Shown: in pieces, positions 8,966-17,381 of the stretch
Numbering within the stretch: position 1 is the stretch's first letter
Layout of the letters: each line of letters starts with the position of its first letter
Assembly: GCF_900564155.1 (NCBI RefSeq)
Contig: NZ_LS999839.1
Span: forward strand, 5,887,097 to 5,951,096
Direction: 5' to 3'
Origin: Pedobacter schmidteae
Lineage (GTDB): Bacteria > Bacteroidota > Bacteroidia > Sphingobacteriales > Sphingobacteriaceae
DNA: 64,000 nucleotides
Translations under genes and position numbers: made by a program
The notes under the pieces: generated by a model
The model's database searches: none
What the model was told of the DNA's origin: nothing
Seen by the model: only the letters and a program-made list of their open reading frames with translations

Positions 8966-10666
8966 ATGAGATTGACCAATTTTATATATACAACCCTATT
9001 TATTGCGGCAGGTGCACTTGGTGCCAAAGCTCAGGATCAAAAAACAACAGAAAAGAAAACTGACGAAAAAGCGGTAACTGAAGAGATTGAAGTGGTAAGG
9101 CCATATAAACCTGTTTTAGCTGAAGCCGTAAAATTGAGAAGAAGTCCGGATTTAAATGATATCAAAACCTATAAAGCAAAATTTAACTACAGTCTTACCG
9201 ACAGAAAGCTGGAGTTGAACTCAGATATCAATAAATTACAGGCACAGCAATTAGCTGCAGAAAAAGAAACCTTGCTGATGAACAACTACGTTAAAGGGGC
9301 CTTTGGTTCGGCAGCCACTACACTAGCTGAAGCTTATATCAATATAGGCCGGGATGAAGCCTTGCAGGCAGGTGCCTTTTTTAAACATTTTGGTCAATCT
9401 GGAAGCCTGAATAAACAAAACATGAACCAACAGCAACTAAGTGTTTTTGGTCGCAGCATTGGTGATCAGGCAACCTTATCCGGGCGACTAAACTTTCAGA
9501 GAAATGGTTTCTATTTTTATGGAATTGATAAAAATAACCCAACAGCAAATCCTGATCCCGCAAAGCAAGCACTTAGTTTTATTGAAGCAGAAGGAGAAAT
9601 TGTAAATAAATTTACAGAAGATCCAGACGCATTAAGTTATGCTGCAAAATTAAATGGATATGTTTGGAGTGATCAGTACAAAGCCAAAGAGAGTTCAATT
9701 GTACTGAATGGTTACCTCAATAAACGCATCAGCAGTTTAAACCTGGGTTTGGCGGCCTCAGTTGAATTGGGAAAAACCAAAGATGAGCTGACCAGCGTTG
9801 GCAACAACTTATTAAAATTAAACCCTTACATCAGGTTGCAAACCAATGGTGTAAAAATTAACGCGGGAATAAACTTTGTACAGGAATTTGGAGCATTTTC
9901 ATCCAGCAGAATATTCCCGGCAGTAACCGCTGATTTTACTTTAATACCTGATTATTTACAGATTTTTGGAGAGGTAAAGGGTGATGTCAACCGAAATTCG
10001 TTAAAACAACTTACAGACGAAAATCCATTTTTAAACAGTAATATCGTCATCAACAATTCTGTTGAAAAACTAAGCATCAGTGGTGGCATAAAAGGAACCG
10101 GTGGCCCAGGCTTTGGCTATAAAGCCCGTTTTTACCACAAGCGGATTGAAGACATGCCTTTATTTGTCAACAACTTTACTAGTTTTAACAAATTTGACGT
10201 GATATATGATTTCGGAACTATGAAATTAACCGGACTTGAAGGTGAAATTTCTGTACAGGTTAGTGATGCTCTGAAATGGACCGGCAAACTGAACATTGAA
10301 GATTATAAACCGGCAGCGGAAACACAAAGCTGGTTTAAGCCACAAATGCGTATCAGTTCTGACCTGATGTATGCCATTACGCCAAAGATTACGTTAAATG
10401 CTGCTGTTGCCCTTCAGGATGAGAGCAAAGCAAAGATTTATACTGCTGCTCCGGCAAGTCCTTATGTAATTCCCGACTTAGCCAATGAAAAAGTAGTTTC
10501 CGTTAAAGGCTTTGTTGACTTTGGGGCAGGTGCCAGCTATAAAATTAACAACAAGTTTTCGGCCTTTTTAAGGGTAAATAACTTATTGAATAACAAGTAC
10601 AGTAAGTATCTGTATTACGAAGCAATTGGTACAAGTATATTTGGTGGTGTAGCTTACTCCTTCTAA
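8966..10666 (+). CDS. Outer-membrane beta-barrel protein, TonB-receptor related
   Basis: A 566-residue protein with a signal peptide (LTNFIYTTLFIAAGALGAKA) and, after a Lys/Glu/Thr-rich stretch, the segment EEIEVVRPYKPVLAEAVKL, which may serve as a contact for the envelope complex. The remaining about 450 residues alternate in the way expected for transmembrane beta-strands and end with FGGVAYSF, a terminal aromatic typical of outer-membrane proteins; the NNLLNNKYSKYLYYEAIG stretch just before it is like the last strands of TonB-dependent receptors. It is too short for a full receptor and no plug domain is evident. It sits between the TPR protein and the HU-SPOR gene, upstream of ExbB-ExbD-TonB. 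Substrate is unknown. Confidence 0.75.
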   Translation: MRLTNFIYTTLFIAAGALGAKAQDQKTTEKKTDEKAVTEEIEVVRPYKPVLAEAVKLRRSPDLNDIKTYKAKFNYSLTDRKLELNSDINKLQAQQLAAEKETLLMNNYVKGAFGSAATTLAEAYINIGRDEALQAGAFFKHFGQSGSLNKQNMNQQQLSVFGRSIGDQATLSGRLNFQRNGFYFYGIDKNNPTANPDPAKQALSFIEAEGEIVNKFTEDPDALSYAAKLNGYVWSDQYKAKESSIVLNGYLNKRISSLNLGLAASVELGKTKDELTSVGNNLLKLNPYIRLQTNGVKINAGINFVQEFGAFSSSRIFPAVTADFTLIPDYLQIFGEVKGDVNRNSLKQLTDENPFLNSNIVINNSVEKLSISGGIKGTGGPGFGYKARFYHKRIEDMPLFVNNFTSFNKFDVIYDFGTMKLTGLEGEISVQVSDALKWTGKLNIEDYKPAAETQSWFKPQMRISSDLMYAITPKITLNAAVALQDESKAKIYTAAPASPYVIPDLANEKVVSVKGFVDFGAGASYKINNKFSAFLRVNNLLNNKYSKYLYYEAIGTSIFGGVAYSF

Positions 10667-10720
10667 TGCTTATTCAATTAATAATTGCTTGGTAAGGAAT
10701 TAAAATTTATTTTTACCAGA

Positions 10721-12148
10721 ATGGATATTTTATCATACCTGACAACACTTATAAAAACCCACAAAGAAGTGGGAATCCCGGGTTTGGGAACCATTTATAA
10801 AAGGAAATCTCCCGGGAGGTATGATGTGGATACGCATTCATTTTTGCCTCCAAGCTATACGTTGGGCTTTACTTCGGATTTAAAGGAGCAAGTACTCCTC
10901 ACAGATCTGATCAGTAAGAAACGGAATATCTCAGTAGATGCTGCGACTTACTTTGTAGAGCAATTTGCGCAGCATACGCTTGATGAACTTTCAACACACC
11001 AGGAATCAGATTTTGGCGAGTTAGGCACCTTCTCTACAGCTTCTGGCAGTTTAGCGTTTATTCCTAAACAGGAAAGTAACCTGGGCTTCGATTTTTATGG
11101 ATTGCCAACCTTAAAGGCTGCGCCCGACAGCAATAAATTTGAGATTGAAGAAGATAAGTCTACTGCACAAACGGAAGAACTCACTGTTGACGTACCTGCA
11201 ACACAGGTAACCGAAGCGCAGCTCGAATTGGAAAACAACAATGCCGATTTGGGCGATGGTACAGAAAATATTGATGCTGAAGACTTGCCTTCGGATGAAA
11301 TTTTACTTTCTCATTTAGACAGTACCGAGTTACCTTTTAAAGAACAGAAAGAAGAAAACCATCCGGTTCAAGTTGAAGAAACGGAGCAGATCAATGACGA
11401 GCAGCCGGTTTATGAAGAGATAACCGAAGTTATAGTTCCAGCTGAAAAAACAAGCAGTCCAGTAGCCCCTATAATTGAAACCGAGCAGCGTTTAAATGTA
11501 CCCGAAGAACCTGCAACAATTTTGGAAAAAGTAAAACCCGAAGACTCGGGCCATTTTACACTAGATTATTCCGATCAGAAAAAATCGGGTATACCGCTAT
11601 ATCTTAAAATTATTATCGGCATTGTGGGGCTAGCCATCCTTACAGGGGTTATATATATGGCAAAACCCGAGCTTTTTAATGGCATACTAAAACAACCTGC
11701 AAATACGCCTGTAGTAAAAGCTGATACCCTCCTGGTTAAACACCATGAACAACTTATCGCAGATTCACTGGCCAGGGTTGACAGCATTAGAAGAAGTAAC
11801 GAAAAAGCAATTATCGCAGCTGATTCGGCAAAAGACTCTTTAGCTGCTAAAAATGTAGTTCCCGTTCAGACCAAACCGGTAGCAACACCTTCCGAATCTG
11901 AAATTAGCTATGAAATTATAGCCGCTTCATTACTCAATCAAAAAGAAGCAGATAATTTTCTGGCCGATATGAAGCGCAAAGGTATTCCAGCCAAAGTTGC
12001 TGATATGCCAGGCAGAAGAGTTAAAATTAGCATAGGTTCTTTTGCTGATGAAGAAACAGCAAAAAAAGAGCTTGAAATCCTGAAGAAAACAACAAAAATT
12101 CCAGGAATTTATATTTACAAGGTTAGACACACAAACAATCCTAAATAA
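10721..12148 (+). CDS. HU-CCDC81 and SPOR domain membrane protein
   Basis: A 475-residue protein with an unusual domain order. Residues 1-130 look like the two HU-like domains of the bacterial HU-CCDC81 family (start MDILSYLTTLIKTHKEVGIP). An acidic, low-complexity linker follows (about 140-285), then one membrane helix near residues 291-315 (YLKIIIGIVGLAILTGVIYM), a charged spacer, and a C-terminal SPOR domain near 397-470, the family that binds denuded peptidoglycan. By the inside-positive arrangement the HU-like part would be cytoplasmic and the SPOR part periplasmic. I chose ATG 10721 over an in-frame TTG at 10685 because the conserved HU start begins there. The exbB gene begins 2 bp after the stop. 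Confidence 0.85.
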   Translation: MDILSYLTTLIKTHKEVGIPGLGTIYKRKSPGRYDVDTHSFLPPSYTLGFTSDLKEQVLLTDLISKKRNISVDAATYFVEQFAQHTLDELSTHQESDFGELGTFSTASGSLAFIPKQESNLGFDFYGLPTLKAAPDSNKFEIEEDKSTAQTEELTVDVPATQVTEAQLELENNNADLGDGTENIDAEDLPSDEILLSHLDSTELPFKEQKEENHPVQVEETEQINDEQPVYEEITEVIVPAEKTSSPVAPIIETEQRLNVPEEPATILEKVKPEDSGHFTLDYSDQKKSGIPLYLKIIIGIVGLAILTGVIYMAKPELFNGILKQPANTPVVKADTLLVKHHEQLIADSLARVDSIRRSNEKAIIAADSAKDSLAAKNVVPVQTKPVATPSESEISYEIIAASLLNQKEADNFLADMKRKGIPAKVADMPGRRVKISIGSFADEETAKKELEILKKTTKIPGIYIYKVRHTNNPK

Positions 12149-12150
12149 TT

Positions 12151-12861
12151 ATGATCGCATTAATCCAAAGTGCCACTGATACCATTACACAACTTACCGA
12201 TACCGCAAATGCACTAAATCCGGGCGTTACAGCACCAGCTCCGGAACTCCATTTTATAGATCTTTTATTAAAAGGGGGCTGGGTAATGCTTCCTTTAGCC
12301 TTTTTGGCATTTATGGGGCTGGTTATTTTTGTGGAAAGATACCTGACTATCAGAAAAGCATCAAAAACAGAATCAAACCTGATGCTGCAAATCAAGCAAT
12401 ACATTCACGATGGCCGATTAGATAATGCCATTGCTTTATGTAAAAACAACAATTCTCCATTGGCAAGAATGTTGGAAAAAGGCCTGAAACGTATTGGAAG
12501 ACCAATTAAAGACATAGAAGCTGCTATTGAAAACAATGGTAAACTGGAAGTTTCTAAATTGGAAAAAAATATTGGTATACTAGGTATTATTGCCGGTATT
12601 GCACCCATGCTTGGATTCGTAGGAACAATTATTGGGGTAATTACCATTTTCCACGATGTATCTATTAAAGGGGCTATCGAAATCGGAACGATATCGGGTG
12701 GTCTTTATACTAAAATGATCACTTCTGCAACTGGACTGATCATAGGTATCATTGCTTATGTTCTATACCATATCTTAAATATGATGGTAGAGCGCATCAT
12801 TTTGCGAATGGAAACGGATGCTATAGAATTTATTGATTTATTAGAAGAACCAGGTAAATAA
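12151..12861 (+). CDS. exbB: ExbB/TolQ-type proton channel subunit
   Basis: Inner-membrane proton-channel subunit of the MotA/TolQ/ExbB family; with ExbD it uses the proton gradient to power a TonB or TolA-type protein. The 236-residue product has an N-terminal segment followed by a first membrane helix (GGWVMLPLAFLAFMGLVIFV, residues about 41-60), a cytoplasmic stretch, and two more helices near 145-170 and 190-215. The family signature GIIAGIAPMLGFVGTIIGV is intact. It overlaps exbD by one base. ExbB and TolQ cannot be told apart by sequence alone; the downstream TonB-like protein favours ExbB. Confidence 0.93.
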   Translation: MIALIQSATDTITQLTDTANALNPGVTAPAPELHFIDLLLKGGWVMLPLAFLAFMGLVIFVERYLTIRKASKTESNLMLQIKQYIHDGRLDNAIALCKNNNSPLARMLEKGLKRIGRPIKDIEAAIENNGKLEVSKLEKNIGILGIIAGIAPMLGFVGTIIGVITIFHDVSIKGAIEIGTISGGLYTKMITSATGLIIGIIAYVLYHILNMMVERIILRMETDAIEFIDLLEEPGK

Positions 12862-13262
12862 TGAATCTACGCAAAAGAAACAAAGGAACTGTAGAGGTTC
12901 ATACCTCTGCCCTGAACGATATCATGTTCTTTTTGCTCCTGTTTTTTCTATTGGCTTCTGCCGTAGTTAATCCACAGGTTGTAAAGCTATTGTTACCCAG
13001 ATCCGAGTCCGGACAGCAATCTTCAGCTCAAAAAACCGTTACTGTATCTATAGACGAGAAACTAAATTATTTTGTAGATAAGCAAAAGGTTAGCCTGGAT
13101 CAGATGCAGAGCACCATAGAAACTTATCAGCAATCCTCACCGGACCTGACCATTGTACTCTATGTTGCAAGAGGGGTTTCCATTGAAAATACCATGCAGG
13201 TATTTGATGTGGCAAACAAATTGAAGCTTAAAGTTGTACTTGCTGTAGAACCTAAGAAATAA
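12861..13262 (+). CDS. exbD: ExbD/TolR-type proton channel subunit
   Basis: Partner of ExbB: a 133-residue protein with one N-terminal membrane helix and a periplasmic domain. The proton-carrying aspartate of the family is present as D20 in LNDIMFFLLLFFLLASA. Start and stop overlap both neighbours by a single base (TAATG), which indicates translational coupling exbB-exbD-tonB. Confidence 0.93.
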   Translation: MNLRKRNKGTVEVHTSALNDIMFFLLLFFLLASAVVNPQVVKLLLPRSESGQQSSAQKTVTVSIDEKLNYFVDKQKVSLDQMQSTIETYQQSSPDLTIVLYVARGVSIENTMQVFDVANKLKLKVVLAVEPKK

Positions 13263-14080
13263 TGACCTATCCTAAAGAAGAAAATAATTATCCTAAGGCA
13301 CTGGCCATATCAACAGGCATAATGGCCATTTTGCTGGCCTTGAGTTTTTTTATCGCCATAGGGACATTTAAACCCGAAGTAGAGGCCGGAATGGGCGGTA
13401 TGGTAGTAAACTATGGGACTTCGGTAGAAGGAATGGGAACAGATTATACCAGTATAGAGGAGCCTTCGGCCGACCCTAATGCCAACAATCAGCCTCCTGA
13501 TAAGGTAGTACCTACGGAGGCCAAACCCGAGAAGTCAACTGCACAAACCAGCGATAAAGAAATTGTAACCCAGAGTACAGAAGATGCGGTAAGTGTAAAA
13601 ACAAAATCGACAAAAAGTACCTCTACTCCGGTAGCTACTGCCACGGAAACAAAACCCGCAAAGCCAGCTATTAATCAGAATGCGCTTTATAAAGGAAAAA
13701 CCAATAAAGGTACCGGTGGAGGAGATGGAACAGGTGCAACACCTGGTAATCAGGGTAGCATTAACGGAGATCCTTTGGCCAACAATTATGGCGAAGGTGG
13801 TTCAGGCTTTGGTGAAACACCGATAGCATTAAGAAAATTTACCAATCTGGTTACGCCTCAGGATGACGGCCAGAAAACGGGAAAAATTGCCGTAAGGATA
13901 AAAATTAATAAGAGTGGAGTGGTCATAGATGCAACTCCGGGGGTAAAAGGCACTACCTTAAATGACCGCGAATTGTGGCAAAAATGTAAAGATGCCGTTA
14001 TGGGTGCCCGATTAACACAATCAGAATCGGCTCCTGATGTTCAGATTGGAGTAGTTGTTTTCAATTTTAAAGTGAAATAA
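13262..14080 (+). CDS. tonB: TonB-like energy transducer
   Basis: A 272-residue TonB/TolA-type protein: short cytoplasmic N-terminus, one membrane helix (ISTGIMAILLALSFFIAIG, residues about 17-35), a Pro/Thr/Lys-rich periplasmic spacer, a glycine-rich stretch (KGTGGGDGTGATPG) and a compact C-terminal domain from about residue 200 (KIAVRIKINKSGVVIDATPG) of the TonB/TolA C-terminal type. It would transmit energy from the ExbB-ExbD motor to an outer-membrane partner; the small barrel encoded upstream is the obvious candidate, which is inference. The C-terminal domain lacks the usual YP motif of classical TonB, so the partner interface may differ. Confidence 0.85.
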   Translation: MTYPKEENNYPKALAISTGIMAILLALSFFIAIGTFKPEVEAGMGGMVVNYGTSVEGMGTDYTSIEEPSADPNANNQPPDKVVPTEAKPEKSTAQTSDKEIVTQSTEDAVSVKTKSTKSTSTPVATATETKPAKPAINQNALYKGKTNKGTGGGDGTGATPGNQGSINGDPLANNYGEGGSGFGETPIALRKFTNLVTPQDDGQKTGKIAVRIKINKSGVVIDATPGVKGTTLNDRELWQKCKDAVMGARLTQSESAPDVQIGVVVFNFKVK

Positions 14081-14120
14081 TTCATCAGCTTTGGTAATTT
14101 TGCCCCATCAGGCGATACAA

Positions 14121-15407
14121 ATGAATTACAAAGAAACTATCGATTATCTATACGGCAGATTGCCAATGTTTACCCGTGTTGGTGCTGTAGCCATTAAAAA
14201 AGATCTGCACAATACGCTGGCTATGTGCGAAAGCCTTGGAAATCCGCATACAAAATTTAAAAGCATTCATGTAGGTGGCACCAATGGAAAAGGATCCACA
14301 TCGCACATGTTAGCTGCCATTTTTCAACAGGCCGGTTATAAAACCGGCTTGTATACCTCACCTCACCTTAAAGATTTCAGAGAACGGATTAGGGTAAATG
14401 GTGAAATGGTTCCCGAGACTTTCGTTACGGATTTTGTAAGTCAGCAACGTATGCTTATTGAAAAGATCAGCCCTTCTTTTTTTGAAGTAACTGTGGCTAT
14501 GGCCTTTTCCTTTTTTGCCGAGGCAGATGTAGATATTGCCATTATAGAAGTTGGTTTAGGCGGTCGGCTCGACTCAACCAATATCATTACTCCCGAACTT
14601 GCGGTAATCACCAATATTAGCCTCGACCATACCAACATTCTGGGCAATAGCATCGCCGAGATCGCAGTCGAAAAAGCAGGAATTATTAAATCAGGTATCC
14701 CTGTTGTAATTGGTGAAACACAAGTGGAATCGGCTCCTGTATTCGTTAAAAAAGCAGCAGAAACCAACAGCCGGATTGTGTTTGCCGACCAGCAACTTTA
14801 TGCAGGCCAAACAAGTCGGTCAAATGAATATCTTCTGACATCTATATACAAAGAGCAGCTTTTATGGTATAAAAATCTTGAACTTGATTTAAATGGCTTC
14901 TATCAGCTTAAAAATATACTCACCGTATTGCAGGCCATTGCACAGCTAAAAGAAAAAGGATATCAAATTGCAGATCATCACGTTATTGCAGCATTAAAAC
15001 AGGTTAAAACATTAACCGGACTCCAGGGCAGATGGCAAAAATTAAGTGAGCATCCACTAATAATTTGCGATACAGGACATAACATAGCTGGTATTACCGA
15101 AGTAATGCTAAATATCGATAACACCGCACATAAACAACTCCATATGGTTATTGGGATGGTAAAGGATAAAGATATCAGCAGTGTTTTAGCTTTATTGCCT
15201 ACCAATGCGCATTACTACTTTTGTCAACCTCACCTGGAAAGGGCCCTTCCCGCCGAAGATTTAGCTGCAGAAGCCAAAAACTATAAACTAAATGGTCAGG
15301 TCTTTAGTACAGTAAATATGGCCCTGGAAGCGGCTAAAAAGAATGCAGGAACTGACGACCTCATTTTCATTGGTGGAAGTACGTTTGTAGTTGCTGAAGT
15401 GCTATAA
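14121..15407 (+). CDS. folC: Folylpolyglutamate / dihydrofolate synthase
   Basis: Mur-ligase-family enzyme that adds glutamate to folates, and in many bacteria also makes dihydrofolate from dihydropteroate. The 428-residue product has the ATP-binding GGTNGKGSTSHML motif near residues 53-65, the TSPHLKDFRERIRVNG segment, and EVGLGGRLDSTN near 146-157. I preferred ATG 14121 to the in-frame upstream start at 14091, because a TAATTTTG box matching the -7 consensus lies at 14095-14102 inside that extension. This box also suggests that folC has its own promoter behind the tonB operon, although no good -33 element is visible. Confidence 0.94.
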   Translation: MNYKETIDYLYGRLPMFTRVGAVAIKKDLHNTLAMCESLGNPHTKFKSIHVGGTNGKGSTSHMLAAIFQQAGYKTGLYTSPHLKDFRERIRVNGEMVPETFVTDFVSQQRMLIEKISPSFFEVTVAMAFSFFAEADVDIAIIEVGLGGRLDSTNIITPELAVITNISLDHTNILGNSIAEIAVEKAGIIKSGIPVVIGETQVESAPVFVKKAAETNSRIVFADQQLYAGQTSRSNEYLLTSIYKEQLLWYKNLELDLNGFYQLKNILTVLQAIAQLKEKGYQIADHHVIAALKQVKTLTGLQGRWQKLSEHPLIICDTGHNIAGITEVMLNIDNTAHKQLHMVIGMVKDKDISSVLALLPTNAHYYFCQPHLERALPAEDLAAEAKNYKLNGQVFSTVNMALEAAKKNAGTDDLIFIGGSTFVVAEVL

Positions 15408-15566
15408 AATATTTACATAAGGATAAAGATTACTTGTCATCAAGTCTTTATATTTAGACAATTATTAATTGCTATCTTTTTAGAGCTGTAACAGTTTTCA
15501 GCACATCAAACAAACCTAAACGAATGTTAAAACCATTCAAACCTATAAACACGCAAACAATAGAAA

Positions 15567-17231
15567 ATGAAAAAAACTTATTTGTTATTTACTGCATTTA
15601 TACTGATTAGTCAGTTGTCAATAGCACAACAGAGAACCACTAAAGTTGCAGCAAAAAATGTTAGTGCAGATTTAAAAAGACCTAAAATTGTTGTCGGCCT
15701 GATTGTCGATCAAATGAGATGGGATTATTTATACAGATATTACAGTAGATATTCAAATGGTGGTTTTAAGCGCCTGGTTAATGAAGGCTTTTCTGCTGAA
15801 AATACATTGATTCCATATACGCCGACCATTACTGCCTGCGGTCACTCTAGTATTTACACCGGTACCACTCCTGCCATCAATGGTATCATTGGAAATGACT
15901 GGTACGACAGAAAGTTAAAAAGAGATATGTATTGTGCAGAAGATACTACAGTAACCACAGTAGGAAGTAGCAGCAGAGCAGGTGTAATGTCGCCAAAAAA
16001 CATGCTAACCACAACGATTACCGATGAACTCCGTTTAGCGACCAATTTCAAAAGCAAGGTTATCGGTATTTCACTTAAAGACCGAGGCTCTATTCTGCCT
16101 GGCGGACATTCGGCTAATGCTGCTTATTGGTTCGATTCCCAAAGTGGCAATTGGATCAGCAGTACTTATTACATGAAACAGCTGCCAAACTGGGTTCAGG
16201 ACTACAACAAACAAAAACCTGCCGATCAGTTCTTTGCTAAAAACTGGAACACACTTTATCCTATTGAAAGTTATACACAAAGTACTGCCGACAATAAAAT
16301 ATATGAAAGAAAAACAAGAGGAGAAGAAACACCTACCTTCCCCCACCCTTTAAAACTTTACATCGGTAAAAACTACGAAATCATAAAAAGTACGCCTTAC
16401 GGCAATACCATGACACTTGATCTGGCTAAATTAGCAATTGCATCAGAGCAAATGGGACAAAACAATACAACAGACTTCCTGGCTGTAAGCTGTTCCGCTA
16501 CAGATTATGTAGGTCACCAATATGGCCCTAACTCTGTAGAAGCTGAAGATACCTATCTGAGATTGGATAAAGATCTGGAAGATTTTTTTAATTATCTGGA
16601 CGCAAAATTTGGCAAAGGAAATTACCTTTTCTTCCTTTCAGCCGATCATGGTGCAGCACATGTTCCTGGGTTTATGAAAGAAAACAAACTTCCAGGAGGA
16701 ACCTTTAGTGAAGGAGCGGTTTTGAAAGCCATAAATGCAGCTGTAGCCGAGAACTTTAAAGTAAAAAATGCCGTAGAATCCTCTGCAAATGGCCAGCTTT
16801 ACTTTAACCACGAAGCCATAAAATCTGCAAAAGCAGACTTTGATGCTATAAAATCACTGGCAATAGATATATTGAGAACTAAAGACGAAGTTTTTGATGC
16901 CGTTGACCTTAGCAAACTGGGTACAACCAGCTTGCCGGAGCAGATAAAAAAATCACTAACTTACGGTTACTATGCCCAAAGAAGTGGCGACGTATATTAC
17001 ATACTGAAACCCAATTACTTTAGCGGAGGCGATACTGGTACTACCCATGGTGCGTGGGGACCGTATGATGCGCATATTCCATGTGTATTTATGGGTTGGA
17101 ATGTTAAGGCCGGTAAAACCAATAAAGTGTATCATATGACAGATATTGCTGCAACTTTAGCCGCTATGTTACATATACAAATGCCAAGTGGCTGTATCGG
17201 AGAGCCAATTACAGAACTCACCAACCAATAA
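15567..17231 (+). CDS. PafA-like alkaline phosphatase, periplasmic
   Basis: A 554-residue alkaline-phosphatase-superfamily enzyme with a signal peptide (KKTYLLFTAFILISQLSIAQ). It resembles the PafA phosphatase of Elizabethkingia, which hydrolyses phosphate monoesters. Visible active-site features: D48 in GLIVDQMRWD, the Thr nucleophile T89 in TPTITACGHS, N110 in IIGNDWYD, the K171/R173 pair in SLKDRG, the metal-binding SADHGAAH motif and TTHGAWGPYD near the C-terminus. The 160-bp upstream gap has no exact promoter; TATCTTTT near 15473 is one mismatch away. Whether it is induced by phosphate limitation cannot be seen. A terminator follows. Confidence 0.9.
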   Translation: MKKTYLLFTAFILISQLSIAQQRTTKVAAKNVSADLKRPKIVVGLIVDQMRWDYLYRYYSRYSNGGFKRLVNEGFSAENTLIPYTPTITACGHSSIYTGTTPAINGIIGNDWYDRKLKRDMYCAEDTTVTTVGSSSRAGVMSPKNMLTTTITDELRLATNFKSKVIGISLKDRGSILPGGHSANAAYWFDSQSGNWISSTYYMKQLPNWVQDYNKQKPADQFFAKNWNTLYPIESYTQSTADNKIYERKTRGEETPTFPHPLKLYIGKNYEIIKSTPYGNTMTLDLAKLAIASEQMGQNNTTDFLAVSCSATDYVGHQYGPNSVEAEDTYLRLDKDLEDFFNYLDAKFGKGNYLFFLSADHGAAHVPGFMKENKLPGGTFSEGAVLKAINAAVAENFKVKNAVESSANGQLYFNHEAIKSAKADFDAIKSLAIDILRTKDEVFDAVDLSKLGTTSLPEQIKKSLTYGYYAQRSGDVYYILKPNYFSGGDTGTTHGAWGPYDAHIPCVFMGWNVKAGKTNKVYHMTDIAATLAAMLHIQMPSGCIGEPITELTNQ

Positions 17232-17252
17232 GATATCGGGCTTTTCAAGCTT

Positions 17253-17292
17253 AAAAAAAGCTGTTCTGGAACAAAAACCAGAACAGCTTTTT
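17253..17292 (+). terminator. Terminator after the PafA-like gene
   Basis: Perfect 11-bp stem AGCTGTTCTGG (17259-17269) / CCAGAACAGCT (17278-17288) with an 8-nt loop, preceded by seven A and followed by a T-run; it could work in both directions. Confidence 0.9.
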
Positions 17293-17351
17293 GTTTAAGG
17301 GCATGGTCTAATTGCACAGGTCTTTTCTGCCTCCCTCAGCGCAGTTTTTGT

Positions 17352-17359
17352 TACCTTTG
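17352..17359 (+). promoter_or_regulatory. icmF -7 box
   Basis: TACCTTTG matches the TAnnTTTG consensus, 22 bp before the icmF ATG. No clear TTTG lies 19 bp upstream, so the promoter assignment is moderate. Confidence 0.55.
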
Positions 17360-17381
17360 TATACCGATTATAAAACCTACT

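Noticed and set aside
17293..17381. Possible cobalamin riboswitch upstream of the B12-dependent mutase gene
   Set aside because: The interval is under 90 bp and has no B12-box-like sequence.
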